Source: Psychrobacillus sp044762655 (GTDB lineage: Bacteria; Bacillota; Bacilli; Bacillales_A; Planococcaceae). From it: a stretch of 64,000 nucleotides of DNA. Positions 51,302 to 59,788 of this stretch are shown in pieces. The first letter of the stretch is position 1. The number at the start of each line of letters is the position of its first letter. The stretch is taken from the NCBI RefSeq assembly GCF_044762655.1, contig NZ_JBIWER010000002.1:868001-932000 (forward strand), in the 5' to 3' direction. The position numbers were made by a program, and so were the translations under genes. The notes under the pieces were generated by a model. It made no database searches and was not told the origin of the DNA. It worked only from the letters and a program-made list of their open reading frames with translations.

Positions 51302-51429
51302 AACTAACCTGCTTCGTTAGTTTAAGTGTACCATTTCACAATGCATTCTGAGTTCTACTCGATGTTTTGGTTATAAAAATAGATCATCGAAATGATGACC
51401 ATGATTAGCTAAAGCACCCGTTAGTTGAA
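51302..51429 (-). repeat. attC-like element 56, L core
   Basis: Nearly identical to element 20, including its internal GCATTCTGAGTTCTACTCGA. Confidence 0.93.
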
Positions 51430-51485
51430 AAAGTGTAAACAACCTAATTGAAGAACAAAAAAGAAAGAAAACTATAGGTTTGCAT

Positions 51486-51722
51486 TTAACCTTCTACGAT
51501 TTGGATGAAAATCGGGTTAATTCTATAATCTTTACCTTTGTAATGAATCTGGATGTAATCAAGTTGATACATCGTGTGTTCTTCTCTTTTACTGGGACTC
51601 CATATTTCAGCGTTTTCTTCCCACCACAATGTAGGGGAAGTCATATTTGGTCCCATCACACACTTATCGTCTTTAGATAGATTAACCCAAACACCTAATA
51701 GGTTAGCGTAAACATGTTTCAA
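51486..51722 (-). CDS. Small soluble protein, unknown
   Basis: 78 residues: NLSKDDKCVMGPNMTSPTLW, then WEENAEIWSPSKREEHTMYQ. Rich in Trp and Tyr, no membrane helix. GGTGGTGA precedes the ATG. Family not recognised; a small immunity- or binding-type protein is conceivable. Confidence 0.5.
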   Translation of the reverse strand: MKHVYANLLGVWVNLSKDDKCVMGPNMTSPTLWWEENAEIWSPSKREEHTMYQLDYIQIHYKGKDYRINPIFIQIVEG

Positions 51723-51819
51723 AATATCACCACCAATCTATCAATAGTTTAGCAGAAAAAAATTCCATATACTCCAACAAATATGGATGTAAATTTTTAT
51801 TAAATGTGTCTTTCTTATT

Positions 51820-51880
51820 GAAGTAAATAGCTTCCTTAGTCAAAAAATCTTCCCTTAAACTAAAGCACCCGTTCCTTCAA
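51820..51880 (-). repeat. attC-like element 57, degenerate
   Basis: GAAGTAAATAGCTTCCTTAG left part; AAACTAAAGCACCCGTTCC right part. Confidence 0.6.
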
Positions 51881-51903
51881 GAACTATAATTGAGAATCCC
51901 AAT

Positions 51904-52470
51904 TTATAAAGGTTCAATTCTCCGTTTTTCATCCTCTATATAGTCATAAACATTCAATATTTCTTTGTCATAGTCGTTTTCGATTTCAAAATACCTAACA
52001 CCTACTTGTAAACATTCTGTTTTAAATTCTTTATGTTCCTTGATTAGTTCTTTTACCGTTCTTTCTTCGGGCCAATTACGGAGTTCAACAGCATTCCTAT
52101 GTTTCACTATTTTTGTTTCGAAGTTTTCTTGAATATAATTCGTCGAAAAACCTAAGAATACTGGAATGATTTTTTCTGAATAATTGATGTCAAAGCCCTT
52201 CATATAGTGAGGCGATATATAGCATCCTTCAATAATGATATGTTGTTCATTCTCGATATTTGTCATAATAATCCCTTTTAATATTGGCCAGAGCTTATCT
52301 CCAATGAATTCGGTACTATCTAGTGGTGTAAATCCACAATTCTTATCCCCTCTGTACAAGCCCATTTTTAAATGGTCTATAGAGAGATAAGAAATATGAT
52401 ATTTTTCTAGTAACTTTTGAGCCATCAATGTTTTTCCAGTACCACTTACAGCACTTATTAAAATAATCAT
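51904..52470 (-). CDS. P-loop kinase-like protein
   Basis: 188 residues. Walker A is ISAVSGTGKTLMAQ at the very N-terminus, followed by YLSIDHLKMGLYRG and IIIEGCYISP, a pattern of small nucleotide/sugar kinases and 2-phosphoglycerate-kinase-like proteins (AAA_18/AAA_33 style). It should phosphorylate a small molecule; a resistance function is possible as with chloramphenicol or other kinases, but unproven. One-gene unit between elements 57 and 58. Confidence 0.75.
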   Translation of the reverse strand: MIILISAVSGTGKTLMAQKLLEKYHISYLSIDHLKMGLYRGDKNCGFTPLDSTEFIGDKLWPILKGIIMTNIENEQHIIIEGCYISPHYMKGFDINYSEKIIPVFLGFSTNYIQENFETKIVKHRNAVELRNWPEERTVKELIKEHKEFKTECLQVGVRYFEIENDYDKEILNVYDYIEDEKRRIEPL

Positions 52471-52502
52471 TTATTACTCCAATCTAATTTATTTGTTTAT
52501 TA

Positions 52503-52585
52503 CACTAAACTGCCGCGTTAGTTCAATAAGAAAAAGCCACCCTTACAAACAGCCACTTGTTTAACTAAAGCACCCGTTAGTTGAA
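52503..52585 (-). repeat. attC-like element 58, G core
   Basis: CCACCCTTACAAACAGCC core; arms intact. Confidence 0.9.
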
Positions 52586-52694
52586 TAAGAAAAACAGCTA
52601 CCTAAAGTTGGTTAGAAATAAAGTTTTTTATCTAAAATATCCCTAGAATCCATATTTTTAAGTTAAATTGGCTTACATTTCTTTCGGAAAGAAC

Positions 52695-53219
52695 CTATTC
52701 AAATAATGATTCTCTAATTTTCCCATCTAGATTTTTAATCGCCAACATCGAATTATTTTGAATGATGCCTGTATCAACAAAACCAATTGAATAGTATAAT
52801 GTTTTAGCTATGACATTACTTGTATGATAAAAGAGGTTTACATATTCTGCTTCCCCATATGGCATAGTTTCAATATCCATCAACATTTTTTCAAAAGCAA
52901 GCTTGCCATATCCTTTTCCTTGGTAACTTTTATCAATCATATTATGCCAAATAAAATAACTCTTCTTGCCATAAAAAACTTCATTTTCAAATGATTCATG
53001 ATCCATCGTATCGTAAATATACATCGAAAATCCAACTATAGTTTCATCAGCATAAATGGCTAGTGGAGTCGCAGGTATACCGTCTGCGTTCAGCACATGA
53101 GCGTCTGCAAAGCATCTGAGGTTAGTAGTTTCTAATATAAATTCTTTCTGGTTTTCTCCAACTTCAAGTGCTATCACTTCATCAATGTTATCCCTGGTTA
53201 TCTTTCGTAATTCAATCAT
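52695..53219 (-). CDS. GNAT N-acetyltransferase, polyamine-type
   Basis: 174 residues. ELRKITRDNIDEVIALEVGENQ at the start, FIWHNMIDKSYQGKGYGKLAF (about residue 95) with the acetyl-CoA loop, and VNLFYHTSNVIAKTLYYSIGF near the end. The order resembles spermidine/spermine acetyltransferases (BltD/PaiA group), but the substrate is not proven. Its 3' end lies 110 bp from element 58, farther than usual. Confidence 0.85.
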   Translation of the reverse strand: MIELRKITRDNIDEVIALEVGENQKEFILETTNLRCFADAHVLNADGIPATPLAIYADETIVGFSMYIYDTMDHESFENEVFYGKKSYFIWHNMIDKSYQGKGYGKLAFEKMLMDIETMPYGEAEYVNLFYHTSNVIAKTLYYSIGFVDTGIIQNNSMLAIKNLDGKIRESLFE

Positions 53220-53351
53220 TTTTTTTATCTCCTCTCCTAAGACAAGCTACTTTCACAATTGTTTAGTTTCTCCGCGTTTAAGACCTATTTCTCTTCTAAA
53301 ATTACTCATTTAATTAATCATTCGGTCCCACTTAGTAATACCTTCTTGTTA

Positions 53352-53422
53352 AACTAACCTGCCACTTTAGTTCAATAAGAAAAAGGCTTTACCCCTCTTG
53401 ATGTAAAGCACCCGTTAATTGA
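53352..53422 (-). repeat. attC-like element 59, T core
   Basis: Core GGCTTTACCCCTCTTGATG, worn by two bases; right arm CACCCGTTAATTGA. Confidence 0.9.
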
Positions 53423-53431
53423 GCACTTTAT

Positions 53432-53602
53432 CTATACTTTTTCAGACTTATCCTTTAGAAATAATCCGATTAACGTAACTACAAATCCACCAGTTACAAT
53501 AAAGAACTCTATACCACCACGCAATATTCCACCATATTCTTGTATCCAGAAACCTAAAATCATTATTGCAATACCAAGTAACATTATTTTAGTAGAACGC
53601 AT
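53432..53602 (-). CDS. 56-residue two-helix membrane protein
   Basis: ATG with AAAAGGGGC upstream. MRSTKIMLLGIAIMILGFWI, then GGIEFFIVTGGFVVTLIGLF and a charged tail LKDKSEKV. Two membrane helices joined by a Gly-rich turn. Function unknown. The gene fills the space between elements 59 and 60. Confidence 0.6.
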   Translation of the reverse strand: MRSTKIMLLGIAIMILGFWIQEYGGILRGGIEFFIVTGGFVVTLIGLFLKDKSEKV

Positions 53603-53624
53603 TATTCTGCCCCTTTTCTTATTG

Positions 53625-53649
53625 AACTAACCTGCTGCGTTAGTTAAAT
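53625..53649 (-). repeat. attC-like element 60, left half
   Basis: AACTAACCTGCTGCGTTAGTT then AAAT; core and right arm missing. Confidence 0.75.
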
Positions 53650-53668
53650 ATTGCGGCAATGGGTCACA

Positions 53669-54526
53669 TCATTCATAAATACTATTAGATAGATTAGAAA
53701 CATCTAGTCCTGTAACGTTTTGAAAGCCTACTTCAAATTCCCTTTGAATTTGAGTTTGAATTAATATTTTGTTGATAACATCGCTACCATACTCATTAAT
53801 TATGAATTGAATGGCTAAATTGGATTGTAAGTATATATCGTATAAAGGGTCCGTTCGATAGGTATTCCATTGCTCATGTGTCGTCAATTCGTTTAAGGGC
53901 ACTATTTTAGATAATGTGTTGGGAACTTCCATACCATTCATGCCAATATATTCAGCTATTCCTTCTGAAAACCAGAGGGGTATATCGCTATCATTCATTT
54001 CTAATTCAGATAGTTTCTGAGTAAATACATAATGAGTATATTCATGCATAATATTTTTATTGTATAACCAGACAGTTGGTCCTACATTTTTAATAATACC
54101 TTCTCTATTTTCGGGTAATATTCCGAACATATTCATGCTTGGCGAATTAAATCCGGTAGAATATTCTAAACCAGAAAAACTCTCTATTTCATTATTATTT
54201 TTAAATATAACTACATCATAAGGTTTATTATAACTACCAATAATTTGTTGATTTAACTTAATTCCATAATCAAGAGCATTTTTGGTTGCAAGTAATAATT
54301 CTTTATCCGATTCTAAATAATATATTGTTAAATGCTCAAAATTTATGTGATTATATCCTTCTAATAATTCCTCTTTTCTATCTTCCTCTACTTTTTCTAA
54401 ATCTATAAATGATGATAGTAGTTGAGGGATGTTCTCTTTATACTTATCTACTCCTACTTTAATCACAAATAGAATAGCAATTAATAATACTAATATAAAG
54501 AATATTTTTTTAGTCAAAATATCCAC
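53669..54526 (-). CDS. Membrane-anchored zinc metallopeptidase (HEYTH)
   Basis: 285 residues. An N-terminal helix (about 8-24) anchors it; the outer domain has NIMHEYTHYVFTQKL with the zinc motif HEYTH (about residue 160) and the third ligand Glu in WFSEGIAEYIG (about 187), the gluzincin pattern of Peptidase_MA-like proteins. It probably acts on wall or surface substrates. A second, related-looking protease gene lies directly upstream. Confidence 0.8.
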   Translation of the reverse strand: MDILTKKIFFILVLLIAILFVIKVGVDKYKENIPQLLSSFIDLEKVEEDRKEELLEGYNHINFEHLTIYYLESDKELLLATKNALDYGIKLNQQIIGSYNKPYDVVIFKNNNEIESFSGLEYSTGFNSPSMNMFGILPENREGIIKNVGPTVWLYNKNIMHEYTHYVFTQKLSELEMNDSDIPLWFSEGIAEYIGMNGMEVPNTLSKIVPLNELTTHEQWNTYRTDPLYDIYLQSNLAIQFIINEYGSDVINKILIQTQIQREFEVGFQNVTGLDVSNLSNSIYE

Positions 54527-54625
54527 TCCTACTGTTTATTATTAATTATGATGCGTAATATCCTTTCTGAAAATCTTCTCTTATATTAACTAATTCGTAG
54601 TCCTATCAAATAAACCTGTTTCTTC

Positions 54626-54697
54626 AACTAGACTGCCGCTTTAGTTCAATAAGAAAAAAATTTACTCCTTCTTGAAGTAAAGCACCAGCTAAATGAA
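54626..54697 (-). repeat. attC-like element 61, T core
   Basis: First core arm shortened to AAATTTACTCC; right arm GCACCAGCTAAATGAAC. Confidence 0.88.
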
Positions 54698-54775
54698 CAA
54701 GGGAATAAAACTAACTTTTCCCTTATTTATATAAGTCCCCTCAAAAATAATTTTCACCTTAGAACATTTCAATTC

Positions 54776-55783
54776 CTACTGGAGCAAATTACTATATTTA
54801 CTACCCTTAATGATTATCTTTGAATACATTTTTGTCCATTCCAATATGGAAATATCAGGATTGTTTTCAATGAAACTTTCAGTGATTTGATAACCTATTT
54901 TGTAATTCGACCACCTCGGAATATCTTTACGTGAATTGCCGTAATTCAAATTATTGTAAATAATAAAATCCATAGATTCGCCATTTACGCTTAATTCTTC
55001 TAACACCTTAGCCTCGGCATCCTTTGATAGAGGCTCTGTCCAAAAGGCTCCGACTCTTATTTCAGGGTATACAATAGTAGTAAAGAATTCTGCTTTACCT
55101 TCTGTAATGATTAAATCTAAAATGTTATACTCGATTGGTATGCTATCATGCAAAAAATTAACTGTGTGATGATATTCGTGAGCCGCCGCATATTTAACCA
55201 TTTCTTCTGAAACGGATGGGTCAATCCTAAGTAAAATATCATTTTCTGAATAAGTAAGCCCACTCAACCCTCCAGCAGTATTAATGACATGCCATTCTTC
55301 AGGATTAACTGGAAAAATATAAACATTTGTATCCTCACCTGGCAACAGTTCTGCCGATTTCAATAGGGCTTCCTCTATCCACTTATTAATTTCTTCTTGA
55401 TTTTCAAGTAGTTCATTCGTCTTTTTTTCTAACTGTTCTATTTCCCAAGATGGTGATAGAGGGTCGCCTAATGTTATATCACTAAGGGAGGATTGCTCTT
55501 TAAATGGTTCTAATACATACTCTGTATAGATAGCTTTTTTATCAAGTTCAGGATTCTCACTAATTGTTCTTGCATATTTCAACACTTCATCGAAAAATGA
55601 AATAATTTTAAACTCCTGCCCTTTATATGAAAAATGGTAAGTAGTTTCTGTAGAAGTATTGTTATCATCCACTATCTCATGTTTCTCTTCCTGTATTCCT
55701 TTGTTTTGTTCTTCATCATCTATACAACCCGATATAAAAAAAACAAGTAACAGTAAAATTGATAATCTTATTAAACGTCTCAT
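54776..55783 (-). CDS. Lipoprotein zinc protease, DUF2268-like
   Basis: 335 residues. Signal with lipobox ISGC (Cys 20), an acidic linker and a C-terminal domain with KYAAAHEYHHTVNFL (zinc motif HEYHH, about residue 203) and ITEGKAEFF (third ligand Glu). This matches the DUF2268 putative Zn-dependent protease arrangement, known from Bacillus lipoproteins. Secreted and membrane-anchored; substrate unknown. GGGAGGGAT lies before the ATG. Confidence 0.78.
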   Translation of the reverse strand: MRRLIRLSILLLLVFFISGCIDDEEQNKGIQEEKHEIVDDNNTSTETTYHFSYKGQEFKIISFFDEVLKYARTISENPELDKKAIYTEYVLEPFKEQSSLSDITLGDPLSPSWEIEQLEKKTNELLENQEEINKWIEEALLKSAELLPGEDTNVYIFPVNPEEWHVINTAGGLSGLTYSENDILLRIDPSVSEEMVKYAAAHEYHHTVNFLHDSIPIEYNILDLIITEGKAEFFTTIVYPEIRVGAFWTEPLSKDAEAKVLEELSVNGESMDFIIYNNLNYGNSRKDIPRWSNYKIGYQITESFIENNPDISILEWTKMYSKIIIKGSKYSNLLQ

Positions 55784-55849
55784 TCTATCCCTCCATGTCC
55801 TTTTTCTAAGATGCAGAAAAGGATTTATATATCAATGAAACTCTTCTTC

Positions 55850-55912
55850 CACTAAACAGCTTCGTTAACTCAAGAAAAAAGTGCCGTCAGACTTAAAATA
55901 AAGCACCCTTCT
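55850..55912 (-). repeat. attC-like element 62, worn T-like core
   Basis: CACTAAACAGCTTCGTTAACT, core GTGCCGTCAGACTTAAAATA, right arm AAAGCACCC then CTTGTCC as in element 28. Confidence 0.75.
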
Positions 55913-55918
55913 TGTCCA

Positions 55919-55962
55919 AAATTTACATATATTAACTTATTCAACACAATCGCAATAAAACC
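55919..55962 (-). repeat. Repeat C, copy 4 (promoter-like)
   Basis: AATTTACATATATTAACTTA, then TTCAACACAATCGCAATAAA, between elements 62 and 63. Elements 28 and 29 have the same order, so this pair looks like an empty duplicated cassette. Confidence 0.7.
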
Positions 55963-55971
55963 TTCCTATTG

Positions 55972-56040
55972 AACTAAACTTCTTCGTTAGTTCAATAAGA
56001 AAAAAGGCTTTACTCCTTCTTGAAGTAAAGCACCCGTTAA
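55972..56040 (-). repeat. attC-like element 63, T core
   Basis: Left arm CTTCTTCGTTAGTT; right arm cut after CACCCGTTAA. Confidence 0.9.
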
Positions 56041-56054
56041 TAAATTGAATGACA

Positions 56055-56225
56055 TCATTTTTTAGCCTGTTTCTTCTTTTCGATATAATTCCAAGAGTAA
56101 TAAATAATCCAGAAAATAATTATTGCTAAAAATCCATAAGAAGAGTTATCTGTGTAGGTAAGTAAAGCTATTGCTAGAATCAAAAAAGGTGGCATAAGAA
56201 TCCAATATTTTTTGTTTTTGAACAT
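56055..56225 (-). CDS. 56-residue two-helix membrane protein
   Basis: ATG with AGAAAGGTG upstream. MFKNKKYWILMPPFLILAIA, then LLTYTDNSSYGFLAIIIFWI and YYSWNYIEKKKQAKK. Two hydrophobic segments and a basic tail. Function unknown. Lies between elements 63 and 64. Confidence 0.6.
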   Translation of the reverse strand: MFKNKKYWILMPPFLILAIALLTYTDNSSYGFLAIIIFWIIYYSWNYIEKKKQAKK

Positions 56226-56282
56226 ACAATTACACCTTTCTTTCTGTTGTGTTTTTCCATTGTATTTATTATTTCAATCTTC

Positions 56283-56356
56283 AACTAACCTGCCCCTTTA
56301 GTTCAATAAGAAAAAAGGCTTTACTCCTTCATGAAGTAAAGCACCCGTTAGTTTAA
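56283..56356 (-). repeat. attC-like element 64, T core
   Basis: Full copy with core GGCTTTACTCCTTCATGAAG. Confidence 0.93.
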
Positions 56357-56425
56357 TAAGAAAAATAACTAAATTTTAGTTTCAAGTCTACTATTTCAAA
56401 ATAAAAACTTTATTACTCTTAGAAT

Positions 56426-57145
56426 TTAATGCTCCATCATTTCGTGTGCAATATCATGTCCATCCATCTCTGATGGGTAGTAGGTAGGCCAGTTTGTGAC
56501 TTCATCTAGTAATGCCTTACGGTCGTCACCCCAATACAAATGGTAGTGGTCAGATTCATTCGGTTTGATACTATGATCACTAAATTGAATAAATTGAGGA
56601 AGCCCATCAATTTTTTCTGCTAGTTTAAATATGTATCTTACTCCTCTATTTCCCGCATCATATGTTAGGATTTCATATCCATCATAGACATACTCACCTG
56701 AATTTTCTTTTCCTTTTTTGAAGAACGTTACATTATCACTTTGAATCATGATTCGGTCAACATCTGTTTGATACCCTTTATTATAATACTCTTTATACTC
56801 TTCAGATGTCATAGCATCTTCCTGTTCCGCTTTGTAAGCGAATACCTCGTCAAGTGTACCATCCTGTAAGTATGGATATACTGATTGCCAGTCGCCTTCC
56901 CAATCAGAAAGTGAACGATCACTCACTTGGCTGTCCTCAAAAAAACCGTCATAAATTTTTTTTGTTTCTTCATCATGTAAATGTCTATGTTCGTGATCGT
57001 GATTACTTTCACTTACATGTGTATGACTTTCAGATGTTTTCTCTTGTTTTTCAGAAGAGCCTTCAGCTGGTTCTGAAGTCTGACACCCTACTAATAGTGA
57101 ACTAATAGCTAATACACTTAGCCCTGTTGCAAATGAAATTTTCAT
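56426..57145 (-). CDS. zinT: ZinT metal-binding lipoprotein
   Basis: About 239 residues from the ATG with AAAGGAGTG in front. Lipobox LVGC, a His-rich linker (HTHVSESNHDHEHRHLHD) and a ZinT domain: LSDWEGDWQSVYPYLQDGTLD, DNVTFF, RYIFKL and DHYHLYWGDDRKALLDEV, the usual length. It binds zinc outside the membrane and passes it to the ZnuABC/AdcABC importer. A Zur-like box lies upstream and zinc-sparing genes follow in the same direction of reading, so it is expected to be induced by zinc shortage. Confidence 0.92.
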   Translation of the reverse strand: MKISFATGLSVLAISSLLVGCQTSEPAEGSSEKQEKTSESHTHVSESNHDHEHRHLHDEETKKIYDGFFEDSQVSDRSLSDWEGDWQSVYPYLQDGTLDEVFAYKAEQEDAMTSEEYKEYYNKGYQTDVDRIMIQSDNVTFFKKGKENSGEYVYDGYEILTYDAGNRGVRYIFKLAEKIDGLPQFIQFSDHSIKPNESDHYHLYWGDDRKALLDEVTNWPTYYPSEMDGHDIAHEMMEH

Positions 57146-57160
57146 TTTTAACACTCCTTT

Positions 57161-57180
57161 AATAGTAATAATTATTATTT
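57161..57180 (-). promoter_or_regulatory. Zur-like operator before zinT
   Basis: AATAGTAATAATTATTATTT: two 9-bp halves around one base, close to the Bacillus Zur box (AAATCGTAAT-N-ATTACGATTT) with changes in the right half. Confidence 0.6.
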
Positions 57181-57258
57181 GTATTTATAAAAATACACCA
57201 TTTAAACGTCAAGAAAAAATTTAGGCTATTCATGAACCATTTATAATAAATAGAATTT

Positions 57259-57408
57259 TTACTTTGTTTCTCTATGCAAAGTCACTTTTCTTAATCGTGG
57301 ACAATATTTCTTCAATTCAATACGTTCTGGATTATTTCGTTTATTTTTCTTCGTAACGTAATTTCGGTCACCTGTCTCTGTGCAGGTCAATGTAATATTT
57401 ACTCTCAT
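57259..57408 (-). CDS. rpmG: Ribosomal protein L33, zinc-free paralogue
   Basis: 49 residues: MRVNITLTCTETGDRNYVTK...NNPERIELKKYCPRLRKVTLHRETK. Zinc-binding L33 has two CxxC pairs; here each is reduced to a single Cys (LTCTETGD and KYCPRL), so this is the C-minus form that replaces the zinc form when zinc is scarce and frees metal from ribosomes. GGAGGTGA precedes the ATG. It lies between ZinT and the COG0523 GTPase, as in Zur regulons. Confidence 0.92.
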   Translation of the reverse strand: MRVNITLTCTETGDRNYVTKKNKRNNPERIELKKYCPRLRKVTLHRETK

Positions 57409-57569
57409 TTGTATCACCTCCATATTTTTTCAAGTAATCCTATGTGTGTTGTGAAAAATCTAACAACCCTATGACTGACTTTTCTTTGTTGGATAATTAA
57501 CTATTGGTTTCAAAAAACAGATAGATAGCTGTTCACTTTCTGCAAGTTGCATAAAAACTTGCCTAATTT

Positions 57570-58757
57570 TTAATTTGCTTCAATAAAAGGAGGAAGTGGA
57601 TCGGACAGCTTTGTCCAGTCAATTTCCATTTCTGCATCAGTTATCAAACATCCATCAAGCTGGGACTCGATTTCATCCCGATTCATATCAAGTCCTATCC
57701 ATACCATTTCTGTTTGTCGGTCACCATGAACATCATCCCATCTTGATTTCAAAGAAGGATCTTCTTGAAAAATCATTTCTTGCTCAGATTTTGGCAGAGA
57801 TGCAATCCAATGACCAGCAGCCTGAATTTGAAGTGAAGAACCAGCTTGAGAAAGTAAACCTGCCATATTATTTCGAGTTGCGAGCCAAAAGAATCCTTTG
57901 GATCGAACAATTTCTTGTGGAAAAGTATTCAACCAAGCGTACCAACGTTCTGGGTGGAATGGGCGTTTTCTTCTATAAACAAAAGATGTGATGCCATACT
58001 CTTCTGTCTCGGGAACATGTTCCTCATTTAATTCTTTAATCCATCCAGCTCCTTGACTTGCTTTCTCGAAGTTAAATAGACCTCTGTCTAGGATTTCTGT
58101 AGGTGACACTACCCCATTTTCTACTGAAATGATTGTAGCCTCGGGATTCATTTTAACTAAAAAGGATTTAAATGCCTTTATGTACTCAGGTGTTACTAAA
58201 TCCGTTTTACTAATCAGTAATATATTTGCAAATTCAATTTGATCAATTAATAAATCCGAAACATCCCGAATGTCGAGAACATCGTCGGTTTGTTTACGTT
58301 CAAGGAGAGTTTCTCCACTTTCATAGTCACTCCAGAATCGGAAGGCATCTACTACTGTTATCATGGAATCTAATCTACAATATCTTGATAGATCTATACC
58401 AACTTCTTCATCGATATATGTAAATGTTTGCGCAACGGGAATCGGTTCAGAAATACCTGTTGACTCAATAACTAAATAATCAATATTTCCTTGCTTAGCG
58501 AGCTTTTCCACTTCAATCATCAAATCTTCTCGAAGTGTACAACAGATACAACCATTTGTCAGTTCAACTAGTTTTTCTTCCGTACGTGTAAATCCGCCAT
58601 TCTGAATGAGTTGTGAATCAATATTGATTTCACTCATATCATTTACGATAACAGCTATTTTCTTCCCTTCTTTATTTGCCAATAAGTGATTTAATACCGT
58701 AGTTTTTCCTGCACCTAGGTAACCACTTAAAACGGTAACCGGAATCGATTTCTTCAT
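57570..58757 (-). CDS. COG0523 (CobW/ZagA-like) GTPase metallochaperone
   Basis: 395 residues. The G1 motif is SGYLGAGKTTVLNHLL; the metal site CICC within TNGCICCTLREDLM lies near residue 73; the Walker B-like segment is IDYLVIESTGISEPIP. The C-terminal CobW_C domain starts near residue 255 (YGITSFVYRRKRPFHPERW). In B. subtilis the homologue YciC/ZagA is Zur-controlled and delivers zinc to enzymes during limitation. An almost consensus Zur box lies 26 bp upstream. Confidence 0.93.
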   Translation of the reverse strand: MKKSIPVTVLSGYLGAGKTTVLNHLLANKEGKKIAVIVNDMSEINIDSQLIQNGGFTRTEEKLVELTNGCICCTLREDLMIEVEKLAKQGNIDYLVIESTGISEPIPVAQTFTYIDEEVGIDLSRYCRLDSMITVVDAFRFWSDYESGETLLERKQTDDVLDIRDVSDLLIDQIEFANILLISKTDLVTPEYIKAFKSFLVKMNPEATIISVENGVVSPTEILDRGLFNFEKASQGAGWIKELNEEHVPETEEYGITSFVYRRKRPFHPERWYAWLNTFPQEIVRSKGFFWLATRNNMAGLLSQAGSSLQIQAAGHWIASLPKSEQEMIFQEDPSLKSRWDDVHGDRQTEMVWIGLDMNRDEIESQLDGCLITDAEMEIDWTKLSDPLPPFIEAN

Positions 58758-58782
58758 ACATTTCCTCCATTTTTTATTCTAT

Positions 58783-58803
58783 AAATAGTAATGATTACGA
58801 TTT
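58783..58803 (-). promoter_or_regulatory. Zur operator of the GTPase gene
   Basis: AAATAGTAATGATTACGATT plus T: a 9-1-9 palindrome differing from the consensus AAATCGTAAT-N-ATTACGATTT at one or two positions in one half only. Confidence 0.82.
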
Positions 58804-58920
58804 AAATCATATATTGTTTAAAAATAAATTGCAAGCCCTTTTATGAAACTGCAATGGTCAGCTCTAAAATATAATATGAAATTCTAAGCTACTTCAAAGT
58901 ACTAAAGTGCTCAAAATACC

Positions 58921-59422
58921 CTTAGTGGAGAAGATGTGCAACTTATCTCCACTGCAGACTCGATTTCCGATGAAGAACTAGAAACAGAAGCCTCACTTTA
59001 AGAAGAAAGCAACGATGACCATGGAAATGATGAGGGACATGATCATGGCAGCTCCGATCCACCGATTTATCAAACAATGTTGAAAGCAAGACATTCTTCG
59101 TATCCCTTGCTCATTTGGGCATATTGCTGAAACTTATGGTTTCGAACAAGTCGAAATTGCTGGATTGAACAGCCAAGATGAACCTTCTTAAAAAGAATTA
59201 ACGGAAATTGTGAATCTCGCCAAAGAGAAAAATATTGATTATGTCGTTTTTGAACAAAACGTTTCTTCCAAATTAACAGAAATCGTTCAAAAGGAAATCA
59301 ATGCTGAAGCTGTCGAAATGCATAATCTAGGTATCCTGACACAAGAAGACATCGATAATAGTGAATCCTATTTCACTTTGATGAAAAAGAATCTTGAAGT
59401 TTTAGAAACAATTCTCCAATAA
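58921..59422 (+). pseudogene. znuA: Decayed znuA/adcA zinc-binding lipoprotein gene
   Basis: Recognisable pieces: a His/Asp-rich loop (DDHGNDEGHDHGSSDP), SFGHIAETYGFEQVEIAGLN, a TAA where PSxKEL is expected, then the family C-terminus EIVNLAKEKNIDYVVFEQNV...MHNLGILTQEDIDN. The signal peptide and most of the first lobe are absent, and several stops and frameshifts occur. The last 70 codons are open. The divergent partner zinc genes survive. Confidence 0.88.
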
Positions 59423-59427
59423 AAATC

Positions 59428-59460
59428 AAAGCACCGCAAAAAATGCGGTGCTTTTTATTA
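59428..59460 (+). terminator. Intrinsic terminator of the znuA remnant
   Basis: AAAGCACCGCA/TGCGGTGCTTT with T run TTTTTATTA. Intact even though the gene is not. Confidence 0.85.
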
Positions 59461-59617
59461 TTAAAAATTGCAATATCCAACTATAAAAAAGTGCACTTGA
59501 TTACACATATCGTAATCAAGTGCGAATTATTTTTTCAACGCTTTATCGGTAGATTAAGAATCTTTATTTGACCTATACCCCTCAAAAAAAGCACGAAATA
59601 ACAAGGCCCTCTTATTC

Positions 59618-59747
59618 AACTAAACTGCTTCTTTAGTTTAAGTGTAACATTTCACAATACATATCTGAGACCAACTTAATGTTTTGGACATAAAAAAATA
59701 GACCATCGTAATGATGGTCTTGTTGAACTAAAGCACCCGTTAGTTGA
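59618..59747 (-). repeat. attC-like element 65, L core
   Basis: Full long copy; hairpin AGACCATCGTAATGATGGTC. Very like element 18. Confidence 0.93.
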
Positions 59748-59788
59748 ACAAGAAATTTTATCTTCAAGTTCGAATTTCAGTGAAATAA

